Source: Vitellaria paradoxa (Eukaryota > Streptophyta > Magnoliopsida > Ericales > Sapotaceae). From it: a DNA stretch of 64,000 bases. The position numbers were made by a program, and so were the translations under genes. Of the stretch, positions 25,501-36,864 are shown in pieces. The notes below the pieces were generated by a model. That model did not search any database. It was not told the origin of the DNA and saw nothing but the letters and a program-made list of their open reading frames with translations. Numbering within the stretch: position 1 is the first letter of the stretch; each line of letters begins with the position of its first letter. The stretch is taken from contig CM034239.1 in NCBI GenBank assembly GCA_019916065.1, positions 36,666,419 to 36,730,418 of the forward strand, in the 5' to 3' direction.

Positions 25501-28500
25501 CAAATGAGAGCAGATCAAGAGGTAAAATAGGTAAGGTAATGGTAGCCTGAAGATCTTCAAAAGGATAGAACTCACAGAAGAAAGGGATAAACTAAAAAAA
25601 TGAGACATCATCAGAAGTAAAAAAAAGGTTCAAAGTGGGGTTATAATAGTGACAGCCCTTTTGAGTGCGAGAATACCCAAGCAACACGCGTTTGGTAGTG
25701 TGAGGGTCCAACTTATCAAAACCTGAGTTGAGTTGGTGAACAAATGCAAAGCACCCAAAGAGATGGGAGGAAGATGAAAGGGTAACTCGTGAGGAAAACG
25801 AAGAGAATGACGTGATTTAGTTTAAATAACTGATGAAAGCATTCGATTTGTAAGGTAACATGCTGTGAGGAATACATCCCAAAACACTTTAGGAACTTGC
25901 ATTTAGGAGTGAAGGCAACAGCCAGTCTCAAGGAGATGATGCTTCTTATGCTTAGTCACTCTATTTTGATGTGGAGTGTGAGGATAAGAAGACTAGTGTA
26001 CTAAATTTCTACATAGGATGCAGATGGGGGTACTAAATTGATTTTTAATTTCGGCAGAAAAAGAATGAAAAATAAAAAACAATTCAGATAGAACTTTTAA
26101 TAATAATAATTGTTAAAAAAATGATTTATTTCATGAATAATCATAAATGAAAGTGATGAAACACTTGAAACCTGATTTTGAAATTAAAAGTTTTGGACCG
26201 CAAACATCTGTTTGGACTAAATGAAAAGGACCTAATGCCCCATTTATTGACACTAGGAGCAAAAGAAACACAATGATACTTCCTAATTGATAAGACTCAT
26301 ATTGCAAGGAATTTAAAATATTCGGATTAGGGGCTAACAAATTCAAGTGATTCAACGGTGGGTGGCGATAATGAATTTCAAGTGGTATGGCACAGTAGCA
26401 CTGGAGGTAGATGGTAGACTGGTATCGTGGAAGTATGGGCTGGTAGCTTGATGCTGTCTTGCAATCCTCTCCTTACTCTTCAAATCCTGAGTCAAAATAG
26501 ACTGAGGACTGAAAGTTATGGCACAAGTATGTTGTTTGGTAAATTGACTAAAAACCGTGAAATTAAAGGCCATAAAGGGCTATATGGAACAAAGGATCGA
26601 CATATGCCAGAAGTAGGATGAGCCTTGCTAATCCCATTTACACTTTTGGATGAACCATTAGCAAAAGTGACTAAGAGGAGATTCCTTGAAGATTGAATAT
26701 GAGAAAGAATTGTAGAAGCACCTTACATATGATTAGAAGTGCCAGAATCAAGGATTCACGATTGTGACTGGTAAGAGGAGAGATAAGTACTATAATTACG
26801 ATTCTGGTGAAGTGAAGCAGTGGGAAGAGACACCTGCCAAGCAGTTTGATGCCTCAAAAAATTTGAGTAGTACTTCTCATTAGTCATGGTGACATTATGT
26901 TGACTAACTTTGGAGGGGACTAGTGGATGTGTCTTATTAGTAGCATTAGCCAATGTGGAGGATGGTCATGCAGTTTCCAACACGTGTTGTGAGTGTGATT
27001 CTCCTTTCCACAATCAGTACACTGTCTTGATGATCCTCGGCTCATCCATGGCTACTCTAAGATGTTCGGTTGTTTTCACTGCTGGAGCCATTGATGTTGG
27101 AGTTTGATGTCTGACTGAAAAGAGCTGAACGGTATGCATTATGAGGTGGTGGTGATTATTGAACGACATTGCAAATTCCTCTAGAATATGTCTCATCCAT
27201 AGAGGGAATCTCTTTGGCTGTGAGGATGTTGGAGTCATATTCTGCCAGGAATTCGAGAACTACTAATTGTTCTCACTGCAATTGCATAGCATGAACATCG
27301 TTGGTTATAAGGCTATAGAACATTCAATTCCTCATGAATTTGCTGTAAGGAGGCAAAGTATTCAGAAAAGGCCTTGCCATTTGTTTAAGTTGAAAGAACT
27401 CATAGTCAGTTTTTTAATTTTTTTATTTTTTTGGAGCAGAAATGTAAAGCCCTGATGAAAATATTTACAGATCTTTAGTTGTTAATATGTGATAATGGAA
27501 TAATAATATTAATGACATCATTTTAATGCATACAAGCAGCATGCTGCAATATGCTCCTGAATGCAGGCTGCTGATTTTTGGAGCTCCTAGAGGACAGGAA
27601 CAACTGTCTTTTGGGTGTTCAATGGAATGGCATCTAAGGGATTTAGGAACACGATTGTAAACTTTTCTAAACTTTAATGAGGTTACAAGAATTGGTCAAG
27701 ACTTCTACTGTTCGAAGTTCATCCAGCTTTTCTCTCTCAATTGATGAGTTTCTTTCAAAGTTCTACTTTCTTCATAAGATTTTAGGAACCACTTAAGCTG
27801 CACACAAACTTGAATGGATGGCATAATATCGCCACTTATTGTAAAGGAATTAATTCATCAAATTTAAATTATTCTTTACTTTTGTGTGAAACAATTTGGT
27901 CATTAAAAATGTATTGGCCACTTGTGGTGTTCTTTTGTTCTTCACCACTAGAAATTATAAAAAATTAAAATCAAGTTGTTGTTTGTTCTTTCGTTTGCTA
28001 ACCACATTGTAGCTGAAGGACATATCATCTGTTCCTACCTATGGACCACTGTGACTATATTCTTCTGTGAGTGACCAAGATATGTGAAAATAATTGGTAT
28101 TAGATAACATGCAAACCCAAAAGAAAACTAGTTTGTCAGTTGAACTTTCTGTCAGGCATGGCTATGGTTCAACTTCTGTTCAGTTACAAACTTACACCAG
28201 TGGCTAACAGAACTCGTACTAGGGGCATAATTGAGTTTTGGATGTTGTGAATGCTGAAGGATCAACATAAATATCATGATTGTTATGACTGCTTCTGTTG
28301 TGTTGGTTGTGTTTAACCTGTTTAATCCAGTTTTAGGAATTTATGTAGCCAAGTAACAGATCTAAGCAATCACTTAGTTATCAGTAAATTTTATCACCTG
28401 GAGGCATGAATCTACATTTAGAAGTTGAATGTTTGTTTTAAACCATTTGGAATGATATTTTATGCCTCAGAACATGGCATTTTTTATGCAAAGTAGTAGG

Positions 28501-29312
28501 AGGTTCTTTCTTTGGATTCAAGATCCATATAACCATAAACGAGCCATATGATGTGTACTATTTCGTTGTTCTGTTTCCTACGTTCAAATTAGTTAAAACA
28601 TTTGAATAATTTTGAGCTCCTCTCTTAGTTGCTAAATTTGCTGTCTTCTGAACTATGAACTGTGACTCGAATAGGATGAAAAGCACTGTAATGCATCAAA
28701 TTGTTGCCGGATCTGATTGTGCATGTTTAACTTCAGTAAGTAATCCTTCCCATCCTTACGGCAGGGATAGTTGGGGTTATCTCCAAGGCTACTGTTGAAT
28801 GTGAAGACACCCTCGTGTAATTTCACTAAGTAATCCTTTCCATTCTTATGGCTAGGATGGTTGGGTTTATCTTCAAGACTAGTGTTGAATGTGAAGACAC
28901 CCGCGTTTTTTGCTTCAATTTTCATAGAACTTAACATCTTAGTCCCAAACTAGTTGGGATCAGTTTTGTTTCAAGTTTCATAGAATTCTATAAAATCATT
29001 GACGTTTAGATAATTTTAGGTTTGGCATAATCGAAAATATGCCATTGCCACTAACATAAAAGCTGAGTCTGGCCATTACAATTTTCCAATTGAAAATACT
29101 ACTGAAAATTTCTCGGAATCTTTTGTTTTCACTTTGAAGAAAACTACTATCCAGTAAATTGTTAATATTGCCTTTATGATGGGTGTGAATTTTGAAATCT
29201 GAGATTTTGCAGGTGTTACGCTGTGGCATTTCTTGAAGACAGAAAGTTTTCTACCTTAGCTCCCTTTGGCGGCTTTGCATTTATTGCTGCTTGGGCAAGC
29301 CTACTATTCTGA
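22566..29312 (+). CDS. Small membrane protein of the TMEM256/DUF423 family, five exons
   Basis: Exons: 22566-22605, 22724-22794, 22925-23005, 23106-23149 and 29213-29312. All introns are GT-AG, the phases agree, and the join gives 111 residues ending in TGA. Conserved pieces are ALGLGTYGAHGFKP (about 17-30), WHTASLYHLVHTAALVA (39-55), FGGLLTTGILAFSGTCY (65-81) and APFGGFAFIAAWASLLF (95-111). This is the layout of TMEM256-like/DUF423 proteins, which are about 110 residues with roughly four hydrophobic helices; their biochemical role is not established. Introns 1-3 are about 100-130 bp, but intron 4 (23150-29212) is 6,063 bp because it carries an antisense copia remnant and other repeats. All splice sites and the frame are intact, so the gene is probably functional if the long intron is removed. 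The start was chosen because the ATG opens the conserved N-terminus; transcripts were not available. Confidence 0.88.
23508..23653 (-). repeat. Copia 3' LTR (146 bp) with 7-bp perfect terminal inverted repeat
   Basis: On the plus strand it begins TGTTAAGG and ends CTCTTAACA, giving a perfect TGTTAAG/CTTAACA inverted terminus. The next bases, CTTCCACTCAAGCTACTTT, are the reverse complement of a purine-rich tract, as expected before a 3' LTR on the minus strand. Confidence 0.75.
23508..27410 (-). mobile_element. Ty1/copia remnant in antisense inside intron 4, 5'-truncated
   Basis: Read on the minus strand, the order is gag near 27400-27240 (KAFSEYFASLQQIHEELN), a zinc-knuckle/protease region near 27200-26750, integrase near 26355-25700, reverse transcriptase near 25010-24550 (QLDIKNALLHWELNEEVYIEQ) and the RNase H end near 23740 (DQLADIFTKTSW). 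Many stops and shifts are present. The 3' LTR is 23508-23653; the 5' LTR and first part of gag are missing, so the right border at about 27410 is approximate. It lies antisense to the host gene and does not touch an exon. Confidence 0.82.
28736..28915. repeat. Tandem duplication, two 90-bp copies, in intron 4
   Basis: 28736-28825 and 28826-28915 share TAATCCTT, ATGGCTAGGAT/ACGGCAGGGAT, TTGGG, TTATCT and TGTTGAATGTGAAGACACCC. The two copies differ at about a quarter of positions or less, by eye. Just downstream, 28940-28965 holds CTTAGTCCCAAACTAG followed by TTGGGATCAG, a word I associate with dispersed plant repeats. No coding role is likely although one frame stays open across both copies on the minus strand. 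Confidence 0.6.
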
Positions 29313-32268
29313 GATTGAGTAATACCATACAGCCAGAAGTCTAAACCAGAGTAATTTACCAGAATGACGTGGATTCATTATCATCGACGGATCACTCTAA
29401 AATAAAAGAAAAAAACCCATTAAAATGGTCTTATATTACAAGAATGCTACCGCCACATTATTCTGGTTTTATTTTCTGATTAAAAAATTGTTTTTGCTTG
29501 TGAGATTCCAATATTGATTGCTTTGAGTGAGTTGTATTTGCTTCACTTGCAAGTCAGCAGTGTGTTGGGATTCTGGAGAATTTGAAAGCTGGGTTTAACT
29601 CTGTCTTGAGATCAGATGGTTGCTGGTGGAGTTTCTTAGTATAGAACTGTTATAATTTGTCGTTCAATGGTTTCTTATGTAAATTTCAATGAATTTGTTG
29701 CAAGTTTCTTACCCTCACAGATGTTAATTAATGGATGTTGGAAGTCTGTTCATTGCTGATCACAAATCAACCACGTACACTTCATAACAATATGGGAAGG
29801 GGAACCTTAAAACATGCCAAAGGAAAGAATTATTAGGACTGTTTTGGTATTATATTGCTGTATTTGGACAAAGAATTTGTTGAATGGAAGAAATGAATTG
29901 ACAAATAAATAGTATTTATGATTAGTTAAATAAACAAAGTATGAAAAATTTTTTTATTAATATTTTTTCATTTATTTTTTTGCTAGTGTTCCCAGAAGAA
30001 AGAAAAAAAAAAAAAAAAAAAAACTTTCATTCCTTTTGTTTTTCTACCTCTTGTCTTCTGATTTTCATTTTCCTTCACAAATTTAAATTAGCCCAAAGAT
30101 TTTTAAAATATTTTCGTAAATGCATTCAACTTCCTCCATAAGAAAACAATAAAGGTGACAGCTGGGACTTGTCCAAAAGCAAAGAAAATTATGTCTTTGA
30201 CAGTTAACAATACAGCTACGTGAAAAGTTGAAAACACTGGATTTTTTTTTTTTTTTTTTTGGGGTGTTGGTTCCAGTGAGAAGTCAATATCTCCACCAAG
30301 TAATTGTCTAAACTCAACATGCACCAGACACTTGATGAGCTGGCTAGCAAGTCTTTGAATCAGGGAAGAAACTCAAAGCGGCAATTGTTGTGACCTGCAG
30401 GCAGACATTTAGACTACAGTCAATTAAGGAGGTGCTTGGAGTGACAAAAAGTGAAATAATTTATGAATAAAGATAAAAAGTAAATAATTTTTAAAAATTT
30501 TTAAAAATTTTTAAAATTTTTTAATGTTTTTCATTTTACCAAAGGGTACCTAAAAAAAGAAATCCAAAGTAGAAACAGGCTGCTTATTGGGAAAATTCTT
30601 AAAAAAAAAAAAAAAAGAACAAATTGGTGAAGGTTTGAACCGATAATTTGAAATTTCAAATGTATTAACTTTTACTTCATATACACGTTGTTATGTTTGT
30701 TTCAAGGGATTAGATGTTGGGATATAAGTAATATCATGGGATAATATATGAGATTAGATATAACATGAGATTAATTTTTTATGTGAGATTATTTTTTTGG
30801 TGTTTGAATGGTATGATATAAAGTGGGATAAAAGATATGATTTAACATGAAATGTGATAAGAAATAATTTTAAACTTTTAGATTTTGGTGAGAAACAAAT
30901 TCAGAAATGAGTTATAAATAATACCACAACCTCTCTCAGATTTTTAATTCGCCTATTCAGCGGATTGTATATTCAGAACAGGCATTATATCCGGTAACAA
31001 AATTGTAAATCAAACCCCACTTTTGTGGGGCTCACGGACAACATTGTCTAATCCCATGTTTGTATTCGATAACATTGTCCAATCTTATGTTTGTGTTCGG
31101 CAAACAAACGCAGCCTAAGTGTAACTTAAATTAAAAACAACTCGGGTGTTGTATTAAGTGCAAAGTATTTGAAATTTTCAATTCATTAAAAAGTGAAATT
31201 TTCACTTCAAAAGTTTATTTTTTGAATTTAATTTTATTTGATTATTAGTAAATAAATAAATAAAGTTGAAAATGGGTGCCTCAGGTTGAAAAAGAATTCC
31301 CTTGGGTAATTAAAAACTGAAACCAAACAGGGGTCAGCGGATCTAACATGGGTTGCTGGTCCCCCATTTGTTTCATTTCCTTTTCTTTTTGTTGCCATAA
31401 CAAAAGGAAATCAAAGCCATTACCTTGAAAAGGGAGAAATTTTGTTCTATATTAAAAGTAAAGATAAAGCATGGCCCTCCCAGATTTACCCGGCTAGGCG
31501 ACATGTACCGGTCCCATTCTTGATCCAAAACCACGTGACGGTTTGGATTTGGCACTGTCAAGGCGTTGAAGACGGTGGAATATGCTGGTACTAAAAAAAT
31601 ATATATTGCAGACATGAATACTTTTCGTGAATGCATAGCAATCTCTCTGAGCAGATACACGCTGAGCTCAGGTATAGATTCAATCTATTTTCGGCCTCAA
31701 CTATTTAGTTCCGGTACAAAGAAATTAAGTTATACTTTGTGTATGGATGAGGATTTAAGTTATAACTCAATTCAACTGTACGCATTAAATGCATAGTAAA
31801 TTGTCACTGTAATTATTAACAAAATTTAAGTATATTAGTAGAATTATTGCCATTTTATTGTAAAATATTTTCCTCATTAATTTATCTTATTTTTAACCTA
31901 TGAATAGTTCAAGAAGTTGACTAAGATTCTGTTTGATTTGTTATAAACGTGTGAAAATCTGAAAATTTTTAAAAATTATTCATTTTTTATCTAATTATAC
32001 AAATTATAAACTCACAACTTATCTGATTTTATCTCATTTTTTACTACTTCAAGTACACCCTAAATAGACGGCGATTGCTATTGTTCATTGAATCCACTGT
32101 CACTACAACTCTGTCTGAAATTCCTACTTGCTTAAGTTTAGGAGAGCCAATTCTCGACCTCTTTTCTTCACCGTTTTTTGTGTTTACAGATTGTTGGGAG
32201 GGAATTCTATGAACGTGGTAACTATGCATGACATAATAAAACGGGGGGAAATTAATTTGAGTGCTTAC
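29313..32268. other. Intergenic DNA between TMEM256-like and X8 genes
   Basis: The first few hundred bases are presumably the 3' untranslated region of the TMEM256-like gene. Further on are A-runs and T-runs (about 30000-30022 and 30240-30261) and a repetitive segment 30690-31115 with GGGATTAGATGTTGGGATA at one end and CCAATCTTATGTTTG near the other, resembling a MITE. Near 31926-32052 there is another MITE-like stretch. The last 200 bases probably hold the final exon and 3' region of the X8 gene. No other gene was recognised. Confidence 0.5.
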
Positions 32269-32830
32269 TGGGATCAAGTTCGGTGGTGACAGCAGCGCCC
32301 TTGAAGTAGCAGCTGCCGCCCTTGTGTTTGAAATTTTGATAGTAATTGTTGAAGGCGTAAGACGCGTGGTCCCTCACGGTGTTTGGGAGGTAGCAAGGCT
32401 GGTTCGCTTGAATCTTACTGCAATTCGCACCGCCTTTCCCACAAGCCCAATCCAGGGCTGCCTGCAACTCATCGTCTGGGCTCTGTTCATCGGCCACGCA
32501 CCACTGCTCAAACTCCGCGCCTATAACAAGAAAGCTTTACTTACCAAGAATGTTTGGAGACTCAAAAGATATGAACAGATCAAATATCTATACAATGAGT
32601 AATCACTGGATTGATGTCAACATTGATATATATATATATATATATAGACTCATAGAGAGTACTCAGAGTAGATTATTATGTCTTTTTTGATGTGGAAATG
32701 ATGCTTCTATTGCTTCATCATCACTAATGAGTTCAATGGGAGGCTTGCGGTGACTCTTTTTACCTGATTTTGATGGTACCGCCATCACAAGCAGCAAAGC
32801 AAGCAAAATTTTGAGCAGAGTGATTGACAT
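32269..32830 (-). CDS. X8-domain (callose/carbohydrate-binding type) secreted protein; 3' exon not resolved
   Basis: Exon 1 is 32830-32764 (minus strand): 22 residues plus one base, a signal peptide ([18 protein letters not shown]). A GT-AG intron joins it to exon 2, 32520-32269, with [48 protein letters not shown] and [15 protein letters not shown]. Cysteines fall at about residues 30, 49, 56, 65 and 93, the X8 spacing; the sixth expected cysteine would be past residue 106. X8 proteins bind beta-1,3-glucan at the cell wall or plasmodesmata, alone or attached to glucanases. After DP the donor GTAAGC at 32268 should lead to a short last exon. Acceptors at ATAG near 32238 or 32225 give ends (FIEFPPNNL or FPPNNL) that lack the usual final SCxF motif. 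So either the last exon is farther away or this gene has lost its normal C-terminus. A broken paralogue lies at 38929-39310. Confidence 0.75.
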
Positions 32831-34221
32831 CTTCGTTCTGTCCGCAGCGAGGGGGTGGTGGGGAAAGACTTCTAAAATATTTTGCACTGGCTGGATGAGT
32901 TCTCCCCAACTTAGAAGACTACGGATGGCTTGCTTAGCTACATTTATGCCAGGAAAAAAGAACGTAGAATTCCAAAAAAGATGCAACTTTTTGACTAAAA
33001 ATTCTATTTTAATGAATCAAGAATTTGAAATTTTATAAAAAAAATGAACTTTAACGCATCTTGGTTGTACCTGAAACAAAAGCTATCAGATTTCAAGTTT
33101 TCAATTACTTAAAATAAAAAATTTTAATCTACTGTAGGTTTGATAAAAGGTTAAAAGGGAGTAAATGTTACTCTGTAAAATTTTACTCTCTTTAATTATG
33201 GATAAAATATTGCATTGAAATTTAAAATATAAATAGATTAGTATCCAATTGTTGATGGGTTAGATGTAAACTTTTTATAGAGATGAGTAAAAAAATATGA
33301 AAAATTATGGGGCTAAAAAGTTAACAATTTTGTCAATAACATTTACATCATTAATTTTTAATCTCATATCAATCGGAGAATTTTTTTTCTTTTTCTTTTT
33401 CCTTATATTTTTCCATAAAAAAAATGCTTAAAATAATTCCCACTTCAGTTAACAATTATGCCAATAACATTTACATCACTAATTTTTAATCTCATATCAA
33501 ACGCAATGTAAGAGTTTTTTTTCTTTTTTTTTTCCTTATATTTTCTCAAAAAAAGAATGCTCAAAATAATTCTTACTTCTCGAAAGTATTTTGTTTAGCA
33601 CTCGGGCAAATAGGAATCCTTTGCGTGCGTTCCGGGTGCCACATGGGTGATGAAATAGGAAGTGGGTTCCATCGATCTGTTTTTGTATAGCCTCCCACTT
33701 GATTTGATTATATATATATATATATATGAAAAAGTGGTGCTCTGCTTTTTATATTCTATTAATCTTATAATCATTTGGTTAAAAATTAAAAAGAAGAAAA
33801 GAGAATTCAAATCAGTCCCCGTTCGCAGCATTAATTCTGCCAAGTGCTCAGTGATTTATATGAATTTATATTCAAATTTAGTATTCCAAAGAAAAAAGAA
33901 CAGGGAAAATTGTGAATAGAGATCAGCTAGTTAACAAATAAGGACCTACGGAAATTGAGTATTCAGATTTACATATACACACACCTCAGAAGAATCCTAT
34001 GAAATGATTTGATTTTACACATCTAAGCAAATATATGCACAAGAACATTCAAATTATTTTTATTTGAGTGAAGAGCAAAATTATAACTATTTTACGGACA
34101 TTACAAGAGACAGACAAACGTCACACAAAATTCGATCATACAGACAATGCATACATACATAAGAATAAAAATTACAACTACTGAGATGATGAAGAGAAAA
34201 GTAATGGTATGGAAGGAGTGT
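32831..34221. other. Spacer between X8 gene and F-box pseudogene, part of a duplicated segment
   Basis: 33540-34221 matches 39365-40031 (for example AAGTGGGTTCCATCGAT, TTCGCAGCATTA, CAAGTGCTCAG, GGACATTACAAGAGACAGA), so this is the 3' flank of one copy of a tandem duplication. An (AT)n tract lies near 33708-33727. 33290-33560 contains a local direct duplication of AACATTTACATCA(T/C)TAATT. Confidence 0.6.
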
Positions 34222-35449
34222 CTAGTTTGTATTCAAGCGAATGGGGTTATCAACTGAATTTAGGCAGCACATGTGAACAAATGCCTTATATAAAATTGGC
34301 ATCCCTTTAAGCATAATCTTAGACGTTTTGTTCTTGGGATCATAAGAGACTAAATTTTCATCTTTATACCCTACCAAAATATTTCCATTCTTCAGAAGAC
34401 ATACAAATTGAATGATTCTCTCTCTCATAAAAGAATTCCGAATGAAGGCTGGTCGCAGCAGCGTCGGTGATGGCCGCCAGGGGTAACCTTCCATGCTAAT
34501 GACAAACTCCTTCATCCAAGACTCTTTCACATTGTATTCTTTCATGACCCAAATCTCCAATCCCTCAACCTCATGATTCCCGTCATCCCTAAAAGCCAAA
34601 GAAAGACACCCTCCTAAAACTACAAGATGATAGTCGCCCCTCTTTCTTAGATCATCAACAAGAGGAGGTGGTGTTGGAACCACTTGGAATTGCTCATCAG
34701 CAAGGTCGAAACAAATTATACTTGCTCTAAAAGACCCTCCAAGTCCCCAGTCCCAGGAATGGGGATGAGCCAACCAATGAAGCCTTCCATTCACAAGAGC
34801 TGGCGATAATTCTCGTCAAATCTGGAGGCGAGGAGGTGGTTGTCCTGCAACTCTCCAGATGTCGCTGCCAAGAGTTAACACTTGGCCCTCTGATCGTTCC
34901 CAGTCGATGATTCTGAGTGAATAGTGGATTGAAGTCCTATTGCATCCATTAGACCGGTGGACTAATTTAACCACCTTCTACTCATTACTCACCGGATCAA
35001 ACCCAAATCCAAAGACTAAATCTTGATCTTCAAACTCCCTGGAATTGGGCAGCTCCTTGCATTCCCTCGTTAGGGGATTGAGTATGTATAATGGAACTTC
35101 TTCGAAGGAAACCGAAATGCATAGCAAGCCATTACACGAGCCAAGTATATGGAACTAAGAAATCATGTGAGAAAAAGGCACATCAAGTTGTCTCACAACT
35201 TGATTGTCCTGCTGCTCATCACACAGGTCTTCTGCATAGTAAAGGAGACTGCGGTTAAAATGGTGGTAATGAAGAATTAGGGCTGGATTACTCTTAGCTG
35301 TGCGGGACAAGTAGAGCTTGACAAGATTTGGATCGCGCGATAGCATCAGCCAGGCCCGGCTTACAAACCGGGATCGCAATTGAGTCAATGCGGGAAGCCT
35401 TGAAAGTATGTCGAGGGTGATAGCACTTGGAAGACTTTCCATTCCCTTT

Positions 35450-35738
35450 ATTGAAAATTAATTCAACATTTGACCGAGTCTTTGTTTCTCCTTGATTTTT
35501 GGGATTATTCAGTTAGTTTGTTTTGTTATTTACCTAGTCTTTAGGAGCAAGTTGAGTCTTGATTATTACCAATATGGTAGGAGCTTGTTAGTTGTTCCTA
35601 TTTTCATGTCTAGTAGTTCCTTCTTTCGTATTTGTTTAGTAGCTTATAAAAGGCAATTTGTTAATCAATAAAAGCAGGAATTCAGTACTTTACTTCTAAG
35701 CATATAGTTTGTGAAAGTTTTCTTGCTATTTTGTAACA
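35450..35738 (+). repeat. 5' LTR of the gag-only element
   Basis: Starts ATTGAAAATTAATTCAAC (first base pair of TGTTGAAAA altered) and ends TATTTTGTAACA. It contains TATAAAAGGCA near 35645, a good TATA-type promoter word, followed by AATAAAAG, a poly-A signal. It differs from the 3' LTR at only around a dozen positions by eye, so the insertion is young. Confidence 0.85.
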
Positions 35739-35793
35739 TGGTATTAGAGCCATACGATCTAGAGGGATGAGAGTTTACTAGAGAAAATTATCT

Positions 35794-36657
35794 ATGGCAT
35801 CAAATCCCTTTTCTCAAACTCTCCCTATTTTTAATAGGGAAAACTATCAAATGTGGGCTATCAAGATGAAGGCTCATTTTAAAGCTTTGAGTCTATGGGA
35901 GGTTGTAGAAAAAGAAGCTGATCCTACACCTCTTGGGCAGAATCCTACGCTAGCTCAGGTTAAAAAATATGAAGAGGATTTGACAAAGAAACCGAAGGCA
36001 CACAGTTGCATACATGCTGCAGTATCAAACGTAATTTTCATAAGAATAATGACTTATAAATCACCCAAAGAAGCCTGGGATAAACTTAAAGAAGAATTTG
36101 AAGGCAGTGAGAGGGTTAAATCAGTCAAGTTTTTGAGTCTCAAGCGTGAACTCGAGATGATGAGGTTGAAGGAAGGTGAAAAATTAAAGGACTACTCTTC
36201 AAAATTAATAGAGATAGTCAATCAAATTAGACTACTTGGTGAAGACTTTCCAGACCATCAAGTTGTTGAAAAGATTTTGGTTTGTCTCCCTGTCAGGTTT
36301 GAGCCTAAAATATCAGCAATTGTAGAATCGCATGACTTGAAGTCTCTTACAATTGTGGAGTTATTAAGCAAGTTACAAGCACAAGAGCAAAGGGCAATTA
36401 TCAGATCTGAAAGGGTTGATGATGAAGTAGCACTTTTTGTGAAACAAAAGTTTAAGAAACCTTTAAGAGGTAAAACAGTAGTCGAAGGCAAGTACTCTCC
36501 CTGTGGAGTCTGTAAGAAGACCAACCATGAAGAAAAGGATTGTTGGCATAAAGGTACGCTACAGTGTTTTCATTGTAAAAGATTTGGGTATAAGGAACAA
36601 AATTGCCGATTCAAAGAGGAGACAGCAAACTTGGTACAAGAAGAAATTCTGCTTTGA
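35794..36657 (+). CDS. Copia-type Gag polyprotein of the gag-only element
   Basis: An uninterrupted 287-residue frame starting at an ATG 43 bases after the primer-binding site. FNRENYQMWAIKMKAHF at 13-29 is the DUF4219 start of copia Gag, and the UBN2-type Gag domain follows to about residue 200 (AWDKLKEEFEG, LKRELEMMRLKEGEKLKDYS, VEKILVCLPVRFE). Two zinc knuckles close the protein: C237, C240, H245, C250 is a complete CX2CX4HX4C, while the second, C258, C261, Y266, C271, has tyrosine in place of the histidine. Gag would package the element RNA into virus-like particles. It ends shortly after the second knuckle, where a full element would continue into protease. The open frame suggests recent activity or selection in trans. 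Confidence 0.88.
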   Translation: MASNPFSQTLPIFNRENYQMWAIKMKAHFKALSLWEVVEKEADPTPLGQNPTLAQVKKYEEDLTKKPKAHSCIHAAVSNVIFIRIMTYKSPKEAWDKLKEEFEGSERVKSVKFLSLKRELEMMRLKEGEKLKDYSSKLIEIVNQIRLLGEDFPDHQVVEKILVCLPVRFEPKISAIVESHDLKSLTIVELLSKLQAQEQRAIIRSERVDDEVALFVKQKFKKPLRGKTVVEGKYSPCGVCKKTNHEEKDCWHKGTLQCFHCKRFGYKEQNCRFKEETANLVQEEILL

Positions 36658-36864
36658 GATTACATGATGAGAAGTGCATCTGTGCTTGGAAGATAAGTGC
36701 TCCAAGTAGAAAGAATGTTTTGGGGAGAAGTGCTCCATGAGGAAATTAACGGAGAGATGTGCTCCATGAAATTGAAAAGTCTGGAGAGATGTGCTCCAAT
36801 TTCATATTTATTTTGTTTTTTTGTTTCTTTTTAAAGTTTAAGGCCATGTTGAATTAAGGGAGGA

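Noticed and set aside
34222..34794. Separate 190-residue gene at the FB1 3' end
   Set aside because: It is the continuation of the FB1 frame after a nonsense codon, collinear with FB2; an internal ATG does not make it a gene.
36658..36864. Protease or other pol remnant after gag in the gag-only element
   Set aside because: No DSG or other pol motif is readable in any frame; the stretch is an untranslated repeat of GAGA(A/T)GTGCTCCA words.
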